This document shows positions 1 through 7,761 of a stretch of 64,000 bases of DNA, one piece after another. The DNA is from Deltaproteobacteria bacterium (GTDB lineage: Bacteria; Bdellovibrionota; JAJCYS01). Under the pieces are notes generated by a model. That model was not told the DNA's origin, ran no database searches, and saw only the letters and a list, made by a program, of their open reading frames with translations. Both the position numbers and the translations under genes were made by a program. The number at the start of each line of letters is the position of its first letter. Within the stretch, counting starts at the first letter, position 1. The stretch is taken from assembly GCA_029262815.1 (NCBI GenBank), contig JAJCYS010000044.1, forward strand, positions 1 to 64,000. Direction: 5' to 3'.

Positions 1-151
1 AAGATAGTGGATAGGCCTTATTCGGACTGAACTTAATGCGTTAACCAGCACGCGGATATGAGGTTGAAAATTCTCGTGGCTCTAAAATCTTATCCTTCTC
101 TTTTTTACTCTTGACGGTTGGTCATCCATATGAGCAATCTATGTGATCCGT

Positions 152-997
152 TTATTTCAGTGCCTGTTTCATTGACCTGAGGCATTCGAGTACGAAAGGC
201 AATTCATCTGTATTAGGAGACGAATACTCGGTTAAGGTACATCCGACAATGTCAAAAGCCTCTCCAAATCCCGTAATAATTTTGGAAAGCGCGTTACGCG
301 TAATTCCACCTGGTGTAATGCACATAAAGGACGAAAACTCAGACGGGTCAATGACATCTAAATCTACATGCAAATGTACATGCTTTTTCCCCGTTCGTTT
401 GACTGCCTCGATGAGCTCTTCGGGCCCTTTATTCAATGATGCGACTGGAATGATAGGAATATTCTGTTGGTCAATAAACTCTTGTTCAGGGGGATCAATA
501 TCTCGGATACCCGCCATGACAATTTGGTCAATGGTGATGGTCGAAAACAACTTTGAAATAACAGCTTCGTCTCCGTCTTTTAGCAACATACGTAGTGGCA
601 TACCATGAAATTTTTTGCTGGGGGATGATTCAGATGTATTTAAGTCTGCATGCGCATCAACCCAGACGATAGCAACATCTCCGTTGTATTTTTGATTGAT
701 AAAAGAAAGGGGCGCCAGTTCGATACTACAGTCTCCACCAATAGTTAGAATTTTTTGAGGATCTGCCTGTTTTAGTAATGTACAAGCAGATTCAAAATAC
801 ACCTTTAAATTTTTATAGCCCAGAATGTTGTTTTCAAGCGGCAATGGTTCATCTGCAGGTACATCTACAAGTCTTAACGGCCAGCCCTCTGATTCAAGTG
901 CTGCATGGATTGCATGGGCGCTCTTGTATAATTGCTTGTTGCTATCACCTGATCCTTGCCATTGCGTAAATACCCATTGGAACATCTGCTCACTCAT
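152..997 (-). CDS. Arginase/agmatinase-family (ureohydrolase) protein with an altered metal-site motif
   Basis: This 281-residue protein has the ureohydrolase fold signatures. They are GGDCS (residues 88-92), DAHAD (114-118), a conserved HGMP loop near residue 131, and the DLDVIDP motif at 212-218. In characterised arginases and agmatinases, D114, H116, D118, D212 and D214 (this numbering) would bind the two Mn ions. The first metal ligand is normally His in GGDHS, but here it is Cys90. Family members hydrolyse guanidino or amidino compounds (arginine, agmatine, formiminoglutamate, guanidinobutyrate). The substrate cannot be read from the sequence, and the Cys variant makes it uncertain whether a normal binuclear Mn centre forms. 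The protein is cytosolic with no signal peptide. It stands alone, divergent from the TadB-like gene, with no recognisable arginine or polyamine neighbours. Confidence 0.8.
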   Translation of the reverse strand: MSEQMFQWVFTQWQGSGDSNKQLYKSAHAIHAALESEGWPLRLVDVPADEPLPLENNILGYKNLKVYFESACTLLKQADPQKILTIGGDCSIELAPLSFINQKYNGDVAIVWVDAHADLNTSESSPSKKFHGMPLRMLLKDGDEAVISKLFSTITIDQIVMAGIRDIDPPEQEFIDQQNIPIIPVASLNKGPEELIEAVKRTGKKHVHLHVDLDVIDPSEFSSFMCITPGGITRNALSKIITGFGEAFDIVGCTLTEYSSPNTDELPFVLECLRSMKQALK

Positions 998-1149
998 AAA
1001 CCTTCCTTTTCAGAAATATCGATCTACTTTACTAATGATGAAGTTATTTAGTCGGCGTGATTGTACGAATATTTTATCTCATTTTCAACCCATTTTCACT
1101 AATCAGTCTTTCACAACCCAACATTCAAACATTATGGCACGGTTTTTGA

Positions 1150-1968
1150 ATGTTAGTATTTGCAATGACCTGGCTAACCCTATATTTAGGCTTTATATTT
1201 TCCATTTTTCTTGGATTCATTCTATTCAATCCACCCACACGGGTATTTTTGTGTACATCTGCCAAATTGCTCGTTATTTCAAAACAGTGGATCATTTGGT
1301 GCCTCGTATTGGGTCTTATTGTCCTCATGCTATTACTGAGGCATTACAAAATTACACTTTGCATAGAGCTTATTGGGCTCATAGCATTTATGATTTTTGA
1401 CCTGATTTTTGATCAACGAGCCAAACAACATTTATTATTCACCAAAACTATTGCCGAAGAACTCTACTCTGGCATTAGTAGTGGATTAGATATTTTTTCT
1501 GCTTGCCATCGTTTAAAACAAGCCTCATCCAAACACGTACAAACTTTTGGAACGCTTATGGGCAAAATGTTTTCACTGGGTATCAAGAAACCGAGTTGGG
1601 TAGCTTTTCATCCAATTTGGAAATATAACGCGGAGTTTAAACAATTCCTCAACATTTTGCTCGACCTTATAGAAAAAGGAGGCCCCTTAAGTCAATGGCT
1701 TAAGCGCCAAACAGCTTTTTTAGCTGAAAAAGCGTATCTTCAGAAGAAACTTTCAGCTAAGACCGCCCAAATAAAATTGCAGTTCTATGTTCTCACGATT
1801 ACATCCTGGTTATTCATGGGTTTATGCCTTGTGCTCTTTCCAGAGCTTATTCATTCTATTTTGAACTCAAAGACATGCTTGCTTATGATCGTTACGGGTG
1901 TAGCCATTCAAGCATTAGGCATCGCCTGGATGAAACTAACTTTAAGAAAAATAATGGAGTTCAGATAA
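1150..1968 (+). CDS. TadB-like membrane protein (GspF/T2SSF domain)
   Basis: This 272-residue membrane protein has three hydrophobic segments in the first 90 residues. A cytoplasmic helical domain follows (about residues 95-205), resembling the T2SSF/GspF domain of Tad pilus inner-membrane proteins. Two more hydrophobic segments lie at about 208-230 and 240-260. The layout (TM, helical domain with an EELYSGISSGLDIFSAC-type helix, TM pair) matches TadB. TadB forms the inner-membrane platform of Flp/Tad pili with TadC. The next gene overlaps its stop (TAATG) and looks like the partner. No TadA ATPase, RcpA secretin or Flp pilin is nearby, so the pair either works with components encoded elsewhere or is a remnant. 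The ribosome binding site is weak. Confidence 0.6.
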   Translation: MLVFAMTWLTLYLGFIFSIFLGFILFNPPTRVFLCTSAKLLVISKQWIIWCLVLGLIVLMLLLRHYKITLCIELIGLIAFMIFDLIFDQRAKQHLLFTKTIAEELYSGISSGLDIFSACHRLKQASSKHVQTFGTLMGKMFSLGIKKPSWVAFHPIWKYNAEFKQFLNILLDLIEKGGPLSQWLKRQTAFLAEKAYLQKKLSAKTAQIKLQFYVLTITSWLFMGLCLVLFPELIHSILNSKTCLLMIVTGVAIQALGIAWMKLTLRKIMEFR

Positions 1969-2435
1969 TGATCAAACACTTAAGTATTCAGAATGAAGTT
2001 TTATTTTTAGAAGCATTATATGAGCAGATCGACATTGGCGAACCGCTTTATGAAGGTCTAAAAAAGGCCAGTGCACGGTTATCAAAAACGTCGTCTTTCG
2101 GATTTATCGCACGATTCTTATCCCATAGTGAACGAAATGGGCTCTCTCATTATGAGTCACTTAAAACTATTTCAGCTTACAGTCACTGTGAAAAAGTAAA
2201 AAAACTGTTCTTTACGTTTGCCTCATATGAAAAAATGGGTACCCCTGTACATAAACAAATCAAAACTCTCATTCAGAGTCGAATGAAAGAAGCATATATA
2301 GAAATGGAAAAACGCATTGAAACGGCTCCGGTAAAACTATTGGCGCCTTTATTTCTATTTACGTTCATCGGCGTTTGGCTTTTTATCGGCGCAACGTTTG
2401 TAGCACTGATGCAACAAACTGGAGGTCCTTTATGA
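1968..2435 (+). CDS. TadC-like small membrane protein (GspF-type C-terminal half)
   Basis: This 155-residue protein starts at the ATG that overlaps the previous stop codon (TAATG), an arrangement typical of translational coupling. It is a helical cytoplasmic domain with a LFLEALYEQIDIGEPLYEGL-type helix, followed by one strongly hydrophobic segment near residues 125-150. That segment is preceded by the ETAPVKLLAPLFLF stretch, which resembles the end of TadC/GspF proteins. It is shorter than usual TadC (about 300 residues) because the N-terminal membrane helices are absent. A longer open frame exists upstream but lies wholly inside the previous gene, so it was not used. The likely role is platform partner of the TadB-like protein. 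The family call rests on context and topology more than on sequence. Confidence 0.5.
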   Translation: MIKHLSIQNEVLFLEALYEQIDIGEPLYEGLKKASARLSKTSSFGFIARFLSHSERNGLSHYESLKTISAYSHCEKVKKLFFTFASYEKMGTPVHKQIKTLIQSRMKEAYIEMEKRIETAPVKLLAPLFLFTFIGVWLFIGATFVALMQQTGGPL

Positions 2436-2827
2436 AATTTTTTTTGAGACCGGTTCTATCCCTTTGTCTATTGATTACTACATCTTCATATGCTGGACAA
2501 CATAGCTGGCGACCACTTAATAATTGGCTATCTCAGCAAATCAAAGAAGACAGATTGCTAGCTGTCCCTAAAAATATTGAATCATTGCCAAAATCTCAAT
2601 CTCCAAAATCTATGGGAAACATTCTTTATTCGTATTTATGGCTGTTCGAACAGTATAAAAAAATTGCGATCTCCTTTGGGAAAACACTGAGTGTCGAACA
2701 AATCATTCTTTCCAAAACGCTCAAGACGCTTTGCAAAAAAAACTATCATGATTCTTGCTATCATCCTCTTTCACACCGGAATAAGCTCATTGAAAGCCAT
2801 CCTCTACCTCCGATTCAATGGCCTTAA
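2432..2827 (+). CDS. Small exported protein of unknown function (third gene of the Tad-like operon)
   Basis: This 131-residue protein begins at an ATG overlapping the upstream stop (ATGA), with GGAGG about 6 bases before it. The start is therefore well supported, and the in-frame extension upstream was discarded. Residues 1-21 form a clear signal peptide (charged MKFFLRP, hydrophobic core, cleavage after SSYA). The mature part is short, basic and rich in Lys, Ser and Pro, with two cysteines near the C-terminus (CKKNYHDSCYHP) that could form a disulfide. I recognise no domain. Coupling to the TadB/TadC-like genes suggests a periplasmic or outer-membrane accessory of the same apparatus, by context only. 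Confidence 0.55.
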   Translation: MKFFLRPVLSLCLLITTSSYAGQHSWRPLNNWLSQQIKEDRLLAVPKNIESLPKSQSPKSMGNILYSYLWLFEQYKKIAISFGKTLSVEQIILSKTLKTLCKKNYHDSCYHPLSHRNKLIESHPLPPIQWP

Positions 2828-2929
2828 CTACAATTCAAGGAACAAAAGGTCAATGTAAGCAAATAACATAGGTTTTAATTGTGTCCTATCTGATTTACCC
2901 TAGTATATGTAGTGGGTGGCTTTTCATGG

Positions 2930-4036
2930 ATGAAGAAGCCGATATGCTTTTGTATATTGGGCTGTTTTTTGTATTCAGGCTCTGGATTTTCTAGCAATGC
3001 TATCAAAATCGAAGTCCTTCGAGCATTAAGGGACGCTTGTCTGTACCGCCATTGGATTGATCAAGTTTGGCCAGAGCTTACATTTGCCGAAATTGAAACT
3101 CAATCTGAAGCATCTGCCTATTATGACAAATTTTTCACAGGCCATATCTATCTAAACTCTACGTATTTACCATTTGACACATCCACAGTTGTTCACGAAA
3201 TTTGGCATGCATACTGGACACTCAAAGGCGAGTCCCCCGAATTTAATTTTACCTTCCAAGTTTATAAGAATTTTAAAGACTTTGAATCTCACGTACTAAG
3301 CAAAGGTTGGGATGAATTTTTCGGAAGACATAATTATTTTTTCACTTTGCTTGGTGACACTAAAGAAGAGGTCATGGTTGATGAACTCATCGGAAATGCA
3401 TTAGAGCATATTCTCCAAATTGCAGATACAATTAGCAGACTGGCCCCAGATGAAACAATAGCTCAAGTAGCCTGGGACTGGCTAAAGCCAGCCTCACCTT
3501 CAGGCTCATTAATCAATTTATCCCCTGCTTACCTCACAAAGAGCTACACTAACGGGTTAAATTTCCATTTACCTGTATACATGGCAAAATTTTTACAACA
3601 AGCTCTTCTTGGTTTTTCAGATTCAGTATCGGACTGGCCCGAATGTTTCAAAGGCTGGCAGAATGACCGAAAATTTATTGAATCGTTAGAGTCAAATGAA
3701 TTTAAACCTGTATTAAATGAAGCTTTTCAGAAAGCGCTTTTGAAATCGACCTCCCCCACTAAAATGTTAGACAACTATACATATAACGTACTTAAATCTT
3801 ACCCCCCACTACGTGAAAAATGGATTACAGCAGGTAAGCCTATTGTCAAAGCAAAGGTATTAGCTAATAGAAAAAGTGTCAACATTTCTCCTGACATGAA
3901 TACCATCGAACTGAATCCTAATCTGTTTATTTCATCAGCCAATTTCGTAATGAATAGATCTAGATTTACGTTTAGGCAACCCATAGAAAAATATATTCAT
4001 TTTCAGTTGACAGAGGCATTCAAAAAATTCAATTAA
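2930..4036 (+). CDS. Exported protein with a HExxH zinc-peptidase-like motif
   Basis: From the ATG at 2930 the protein is 368 residues and starts with a signal peptide (MKKPICFCILGCFLYSGSG). A GTG six codons upstream also keeps the frame, but the ATG places the signal peptide directly at the N-terminus. The segment TSTVVHEIWHAYW contains HEIWH (about residues 89-93), a HExxH zinc-binding and catalytic pattern. A conserved-looking acidic stretch (EEVMVDELIGNALEH, near residue 145) may supply the third ligand. No named family is recognised. It could be a periplasmic metallopeptidase or a protein that keeps only the fold. It sits just after the Tad-like operon but is separated by about 100 bases, so the link is weak. 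Confidence 0.6.
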   Translation: MKKPICFCILGCFLYSGSGFSSNAIKIEVLRALRDACLYRHWIDQVWPELTFAEIETQSEASAYYDKFFTGHIYLNSTYLPFDTSTVVHEIWHAYWTLKGESPEFNFTFQVYKNFKDFESHVLSKGWDEFFGRHNYFFTLLGDTKEEVMVDELIGNALEHILQIADTISRLAPDETIAQVAWDWLKPASPSGSLINLSPAYLTKSYTNGLNFHLPVYMAKFLQQALLGFSDSVSDWPECFKGWQNDRKFIESLESNEFKPVLNEAFQKALLKSTSPTKMLDNYTYNVLKSYPPLREKWITAGKPIVKAKVLANRKSVNISPDMNTIELNPNLFISSANFVMNRSRFTFRQPIEKYIHFQLTEAFKKFN

Positions 4037-4132
4037 TGTTTTTTTACCGTCACTCACGAGGAGAACCATGGGCATTTGTGCCTCGGTTCGACGGAGTACA
4101 TTGAGTTCTCTACAGTGACAATAGAAACTTTC

Positions 4133-5515
4133 TTAATGAGGGACGTAGGTTTCTGGAGCCAGCGGTTTAAATGACGTTTGCCCAGGTACCCAAGCTAATC
4201 TCGCGACACCAATAGGACCGTTTCTCTGTTTAGCAAAGATGATTTCAGCCATACCTTTCTCTTCAGAATCCCTGTTGTAAACTTCATCCCGATAAATAAA
4301 TGCAATCACATCAGCATCCTGTTCAATAGCACCTGATTCTCTCAAGTCACTCATCATGGGACGTTTATCGCTTCGAGCTTCCAGGGCACGATTCAACTGA
4401 GACAATGCGATCAATGGCACGTTTAATTCTTTTGCCAATTCTTTCAGATTTCGAGAAATTTCAGAAATTTCACGTTCACGAGATTCAACACGACCAGACA
4501 CACGCATGAGCTGCATATAATCCACAACAATTATATCTAACTTACCCTCGCGTTTTAACCGCCTAGATTTGGCTCGCATCTCTTGAACGGTTATCCCAGA
4601 GGTATCATCAATAAATAAATTGCACTCACTGAGTATCCCAGCCGCTTGAGTAAGCTTAGGCCAATCAGAATCCTTCAACTTCCCTGTTCGCATGCTATGC
4701 GCATCAATTTGTGCCAATGTCGTCATCAACCGAAGGACTAGCTGCTCTTTGCTCATTTCAAGCGAAAAGATAGCCACAGATTTTTTCAAATGAATCGCGA
4801 CATTCGCTGCGATATTTAATGCCAAACTGGTTTTTCCCATAGAGGGCCGTGCGGCTATGACGAACAGGTCTCCTTTTTGAAACCCAGAGGTCATTTCATC
4901 GATATCCCCAAACCCACTTGCCACACCAGAAATTTGGCTATCATTCTCATAAAGCTCTTCAATAAATTGAAATGTCGAATGAACAATTTGCCGTATGGGC
5001 GTGATCTGCTGAGTGCTACGGGTTTGTGTAATTGCGAAGATAGTCTGCTCTACATAGTCTATATAAGACTCAATAGAATCAAATTCTGTAAAACTTTTTC
5101 CAACCACCTCAGTTGCTTTGGCAATCACCTTACGGCGAATTGATCTAGCAAATACGATCTGAGCATAGTCTTCAATATTCCCAGCTGATGGAACTGACTC
5201 AATCAAGCTGGCTAGATAAGGAGGTCCTCCGACTTGATCTAACGCCTCCATATCTCGAATGCGTGAAGCAAGCGTTACTAAATCAACGGCTTGTTTCTTT
5301 TGAAATAAATCGACGACTGCTTGATAAATAATTTTGTGGGCTGGGCGATAAAAATCGTCTGGATTTAATGAATCAGCAATTTTGAAATATGAATCATTGG
5401 ATAATAAGACGCCGCCAAGAACACCTCTTTCTGCTTCATCGTCATGAGGCGGCACATGGGATATCAAATCTTTAGTATGTGTAGGCGGTTGGTGTGATGA
5501 AGAACTTGTTGACAT
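4133..5515 (-). CDS. dnaB: Replicative DNA helicase DnaB
   Basis: This 460-residue protein is close to the usual DnaB length. The N-terminal domain (about residues 20-120) has the typical EAERGVLGG start, and a linker leads into the RecA-like helicase domain. The Walker A motif ARPSMGKTS lies near residues 222-230. The Walker B region reads IIVVDYMQLM, and downstream are the LKELAKELNVPLIALSQLNR segment and DLRESGAIEQDAD, all hallmark DnaB stretches. DnaB is the hexameric 5'-3' helicase at the replication fork and interacts with primase and the helicase loader. It is the last gene of the leftward rpsF-priB-like-DUF2232-rplI-dnaB group, a common bacterial arrangement. Confidence 0.97.
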   Translation of the reverse strand: MSTSSSSHQPPTHTKDLISHVPPHDDEAERGVLGGVLLSNDSYFKIADSLNPDDFYRPAHKIIYQAVVDLFQKKQAVDLVTLASRIRDMEALDQVGGPPYLASLIESVPSAGNIEDYAQIVFARSIRRKVIAKATEVVGKSFTEFDSIESYIDYVEQTIFAITQTRSTQQITPIRQIVHSTFQFIEELYENDSQISGVASGFGDIDEMTSGFQKGDLFVIAARPSMGKTSLALNIAANVAIHLKKSVAIFSLEMSKEQLVLRLMTTLAQIDAHSMRTGKLKDSDWPKLTQAAGILSECNLFIDDTSGITVQEMRAKSRRLKREGKLDIIVVDYMQLMRVSGRVESREREISEISRNLKELAKELNVPLIALSQLNRALEARSDKRPMMSDLRESGAIEQDADVIAFIYRDEVYNRDSEEKGMAEIIFAKQRNGPIGVARLAWVPGQTSFKPLAPETYVPH

Positions 5516-5543
5516 TCTTTTGCGTCAGACCTGCTCCTATACT

Positions 5544-6014
5544 CTAAGCTTCTTCTTCAGCTGTAATACCTTTAATTTCAACAAGGACTTCAGCTTGCAC
5601 ATCTCGAAAGAGTCGCACAGGTACTTTAACTTTTCCTGCAGCTTTAATTGGTGTAGGTAATATCATTTGCTTTTTGTCCACTACAACACTTTTAGCAGCC
5701 AAGGCTTCAACAATATCTCCAGAAGTCACGGAACCAAAAAGCTTGCCGTGTTCTCCAACTTTTCGTTCAAATTGAACTTTTGTGTTATTGATTTTCTTAG
5801 CAAGGCCTTCAGCAATTGCTCTCGTTTTTGATACCTTTGCTTCTACGACTCGCTTGCTATGCTCAAATTGCTTTACAAGACGTTTGGTCGCAAATGCAGC
5901 TAACTCTCTAGGAATCAGGAAGTTACGGGCGAATCCAGGTTTTACACGGACGATCCGTCCCATCTCACCTAGAGAATCAATATTTTTTAATAAAATTACT
6001 TCTACTGCAGCCAT
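5544..6014 (-). CDS. rplI: 50S ribosomal protein L9
   Basis: This 156-residue protein has the L9 N-terminal signature VILLKNIDSLGEMGRIVRVKPGFARNFLIP. It also has the long connecting helix and C-terminal rRNA-binding domain (KLFGSVTSGDIVEAL near residues 93-107, then VEIKG near the end). L9 binds 23S rRNA near the L1 stalk and helps hold the reading frame. GAGGT lies 8 bases before the ATG. It lies 28 bases upstream of dnaB, in the same transcription direction, and follows the DUF2232 gene. The length is normal for L9 and nothing odd is visible. Confidence 0.97.
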   Translation of the reverse strand: MAAVEVILLKNIDSLGEMGRIVRVKPGFARNFLIPRELAAFATKRLVKQFEHSKRVVEAKVSKTRAIAEGLAKKINNTKVQFERKVGEHGKLFGSVTSGDIVEALAAKSVVVDKKQMILPTPIKAAGKVKVPVRLFRDVQAEVLVEIKGITAEEEA

Positions 6015-6106
6015 GCTAATTACCTCTATATGGTTTTTCCTACCCGACCGATTATAGGCCTAATCTGCCCCAAAAGGCAAGAGCCTTAGAAAGCTTTGAC
6101 TCACCT

Positions 6107-7087
6107 CTATGGCGAAGACGCCTTTTGGGGTATAAACCGATGTACTTGGGCGAGCACGCCCAAAACGACCAGTCCCACCCAAGTGCCATACGTGTAGAAA
6201 AACAAAGCCGTTAGGACGAAAAATAGAATCCAAAAACGCCTCACGGGCACCTTCAAACGTAGCAGGATAGATACCCCTTCACTCGCATAAATCCAAAGAG
6301 CCGAGGTCAATATGGCACTCGAGACCCATTTCACCCATACGATTTCAGCCACTTGGTAGCTCAAAAGCCAGATCACTAGGCATCCCACCAAAACCACCAT
6401 AACCCCATCAGGCAGCTTGTAATTGACGTATAAGGGCGTCTTCGACAACCGAAAATCAAAAATCACCCAATAAACATATCCAAAAGTGACACATGCGCCT
6501 AAAAGACCATAAGGTAGTTGCTTCATGAGCTCGGTTGACCAAACAGCAGCACCCTGCTCGAGCAAAAGCTTAATATGCCCGGGCAATTGATAAGGACTAA
6601 TCTTATTTTCAAATAGAGCCTGTTTCAATTGTTCAGCTTGTGAAAGTAGGACTTCATATATGCCTGTATAAAGCATATTGTTCAATATCCAGCTGTCAAC
6701 AGCGACGACCGTCCATACACCCACAGCGACAACCCCTATGAATCCAAGGTAACTTGCCAGAGGCTTCAGCTTTCGTTTGGAAGCAAGACTATAACTGCCA
6801 TAAAAAGCTGCCAAGACCCCATGCCCAATGGCGCTAAAAACAAAAAGAGGGCCTTCACTGCCTTGAAACACAAAAGATAGGGCACATAAGCCAAAGTGCA
6901 GCCAGAACATCTGCAACAAAAGAAAGTTTCGGGATTTACCCGTTTTTTGTGATTGAAGTAAGAGACTTACACCCAACAAAGGCGCTACTGCAAACGCAAG
7001 TGGGAACAAAGAAACAATGAGCGCAGCAAGTGCATACAGATATAGGGGTGGTATGCGCCGTGGTTTTAATGCGCTAGTCTTTCCCAT
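6107..7087 (-). CDS. DUF2232 (YybS-like) multi-pass membrane protein
   Basis: This is a 326-residue integral membrane protein with about eight hydrophobic segments and a soluble stretch near the middle (about residues 140-180). The start was set at the ATG at 7087 because GGGGGGAG sits 5 bases upstream, while the longer GTG start at 7099 would bury that site. Its position between a ribosomal-protein gene pair (rpsF side) and rplI-dnaB, and its topology, match the DUF2232/YybS family. In many bacteria that family is encoded in this same neighbourhood. Its molecular function is not established. It overlaps the preceding PriB-like gene by 22 bases, so the two are probably translationally coupled. 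Confidence 0.7.
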   Translation of the reverse strand: MGKTSALKPRRIPPLYLYALAALIVSLFPLAFAVAPLLGVSLLLQSQKTGKSRNFLLLQMFWLHFGLCALSFVFQGSEGPLFVFSAIGHGVLAAFYGSYSLASKRKLKPLASYLGFIGVVAVGVWTVVAVDSWILNNMLYTGIYEVLLSQAEQLKQALFENKISPYQLPGHIKLLLEQGAAVWSTELMKQLPYGLLGACVTFGYVYWVIFDFRLSKTPLYVNYKLPDGVMVVLVGCLVIWLLSYQVAEIVWVKWVSSAILTSALWIYASEGVSILLRLKVPVRRFWILFFVLTALFFYTYGTWVGLVVLGVLAQVHRFIPQKASSP

Positions 7088-7380
7088 GTCTCCCCCCACA
7101 AAAATACGGATACCGGTTGGGTATACACACCATGACCTCCTAAGGATCGATCTACATACCCCGTCACTTGCACCTGATGCCCAACTTCAATACCAATCAA
7201 ACTCTTGGGATCTCTAAAGAAAACAGCCCAAACTTCCATTTTTTTTGAAATCGGACTTTTAACGTGAAGCTCAAGCACAGCCACAGGCTGCACAAACCGA
7301 CCTTCATTAAGCTGGTGTACCCTACCAGCTATCCCCTGCGAAACAAATCGAAAATAAGAATCAGCTTGCAGGTTCGGCAT
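7066..7380 (-). CDS. PriB/SSB-like OB-fold protein
   Basis: This 104-residue protein is encoded directly after rpsF, overlapping its end by about 20 bases. This is where priB lies in Enterobacteria and Neisseria (rpsF-priB-rpsR-rplI). The sequence has an OB-fold flavour: FRFVSQGIAGRV, then PVAVLELHVKSPIS, VWAVFFRDP and VGHQVQVTGYVDRS, followed by a last strand ending VSVFLWG. The G-x-V-x-V-x-G-Y-V segment is typical of single-strand-binding domains. PriB helps restart stalled replication forks by binding ssDNA with PriA. I infer a PriB or short SSB-like role from position and fold, since sequence identity to known PriB is low by eye. The ATG at 7380 was preferred to a GTG four codons earlier. 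Confidence 0.55.
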   Translation of the reverse strand: MPNLQADSYFRFVSQGIAGRVHQLNEGRFVQPVAVLELHVKSPISKKMEVWAVFFRDPKSLIGIEVGHQVQVTGYVDRSLGGHGVYTQPVSVFLWGETWERLAH

Positions 7381-7720
7381 TGTTAAATGCACTCAAGGTC
7401 TTTTTAAGCTCATGATAGTCATAATCAGCTTTATATCTGAAGAACTCATGACGCAGAACATTCCCTTGAAGCGTAAGATACTTTTTCAAAGGAGCCAAAA
7501 AATCTGAGGATCCTTTCAACTGCATAAAGTGATATTGGCCTCTTTTTTCTTTATTAATTGGGTATGCCAAATCTTGGGTTATCCACTCATCAATTGTATC
7601 AATCGTACCGCTATTTTCTTTGACAATAGATAGCACTTTCTGATGGACCTCGTCTTTAGTCTCACTGGTCACATTCGATTTCAAAATAAAACATAATTCA
7701 TAGCATCTTGTTTCTGCCAT
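7361..7720 (-). CDS. rpsF: 30S ribosomal protein S6
   Basis: This 119-residue protein carries the S6 ferredoxin-like pattern: ETRCYELCFILKSNV at the N-terminus, YPINKEKRGQYHFMQLKG in the middle and LRHEFFRYK near the end. S6 binds 16S rRNA together with S18 in the platform of the small subunit. The ATG at 7720 has GGGAGA 6 bases upstream. An ATG four codons earlier is in frame but overlaps this site. Its partner S18 gene (rpsR), usually one or two genes downstream, is absent here. S6 is 41 bases downstream of batD on the same strand, so it may be read through from the Bat operon. Confidence 0.95.
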   Translation of the reverse strand: MAETRCYELCFILKSNVTSETKDEVHQKVLSIVKENSGTIDTIDEWITQDLAYPINKEKRGQYHFMQLKGSSDFLAPLKKYLTLQGNVLRHEFFRYKADYDYHELKKTLSAFNNAEPAS

Positions 7721-7761
7721 AGTTTCTCCCATTTAAACCTCAATATCTACCACTTCTGAGA

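Noticed and set aside
249..608. Open frame opposite the arginase gene
   Set aside because: It lies entirely antisense to a clear family member and has no domain or ribosome binding site.
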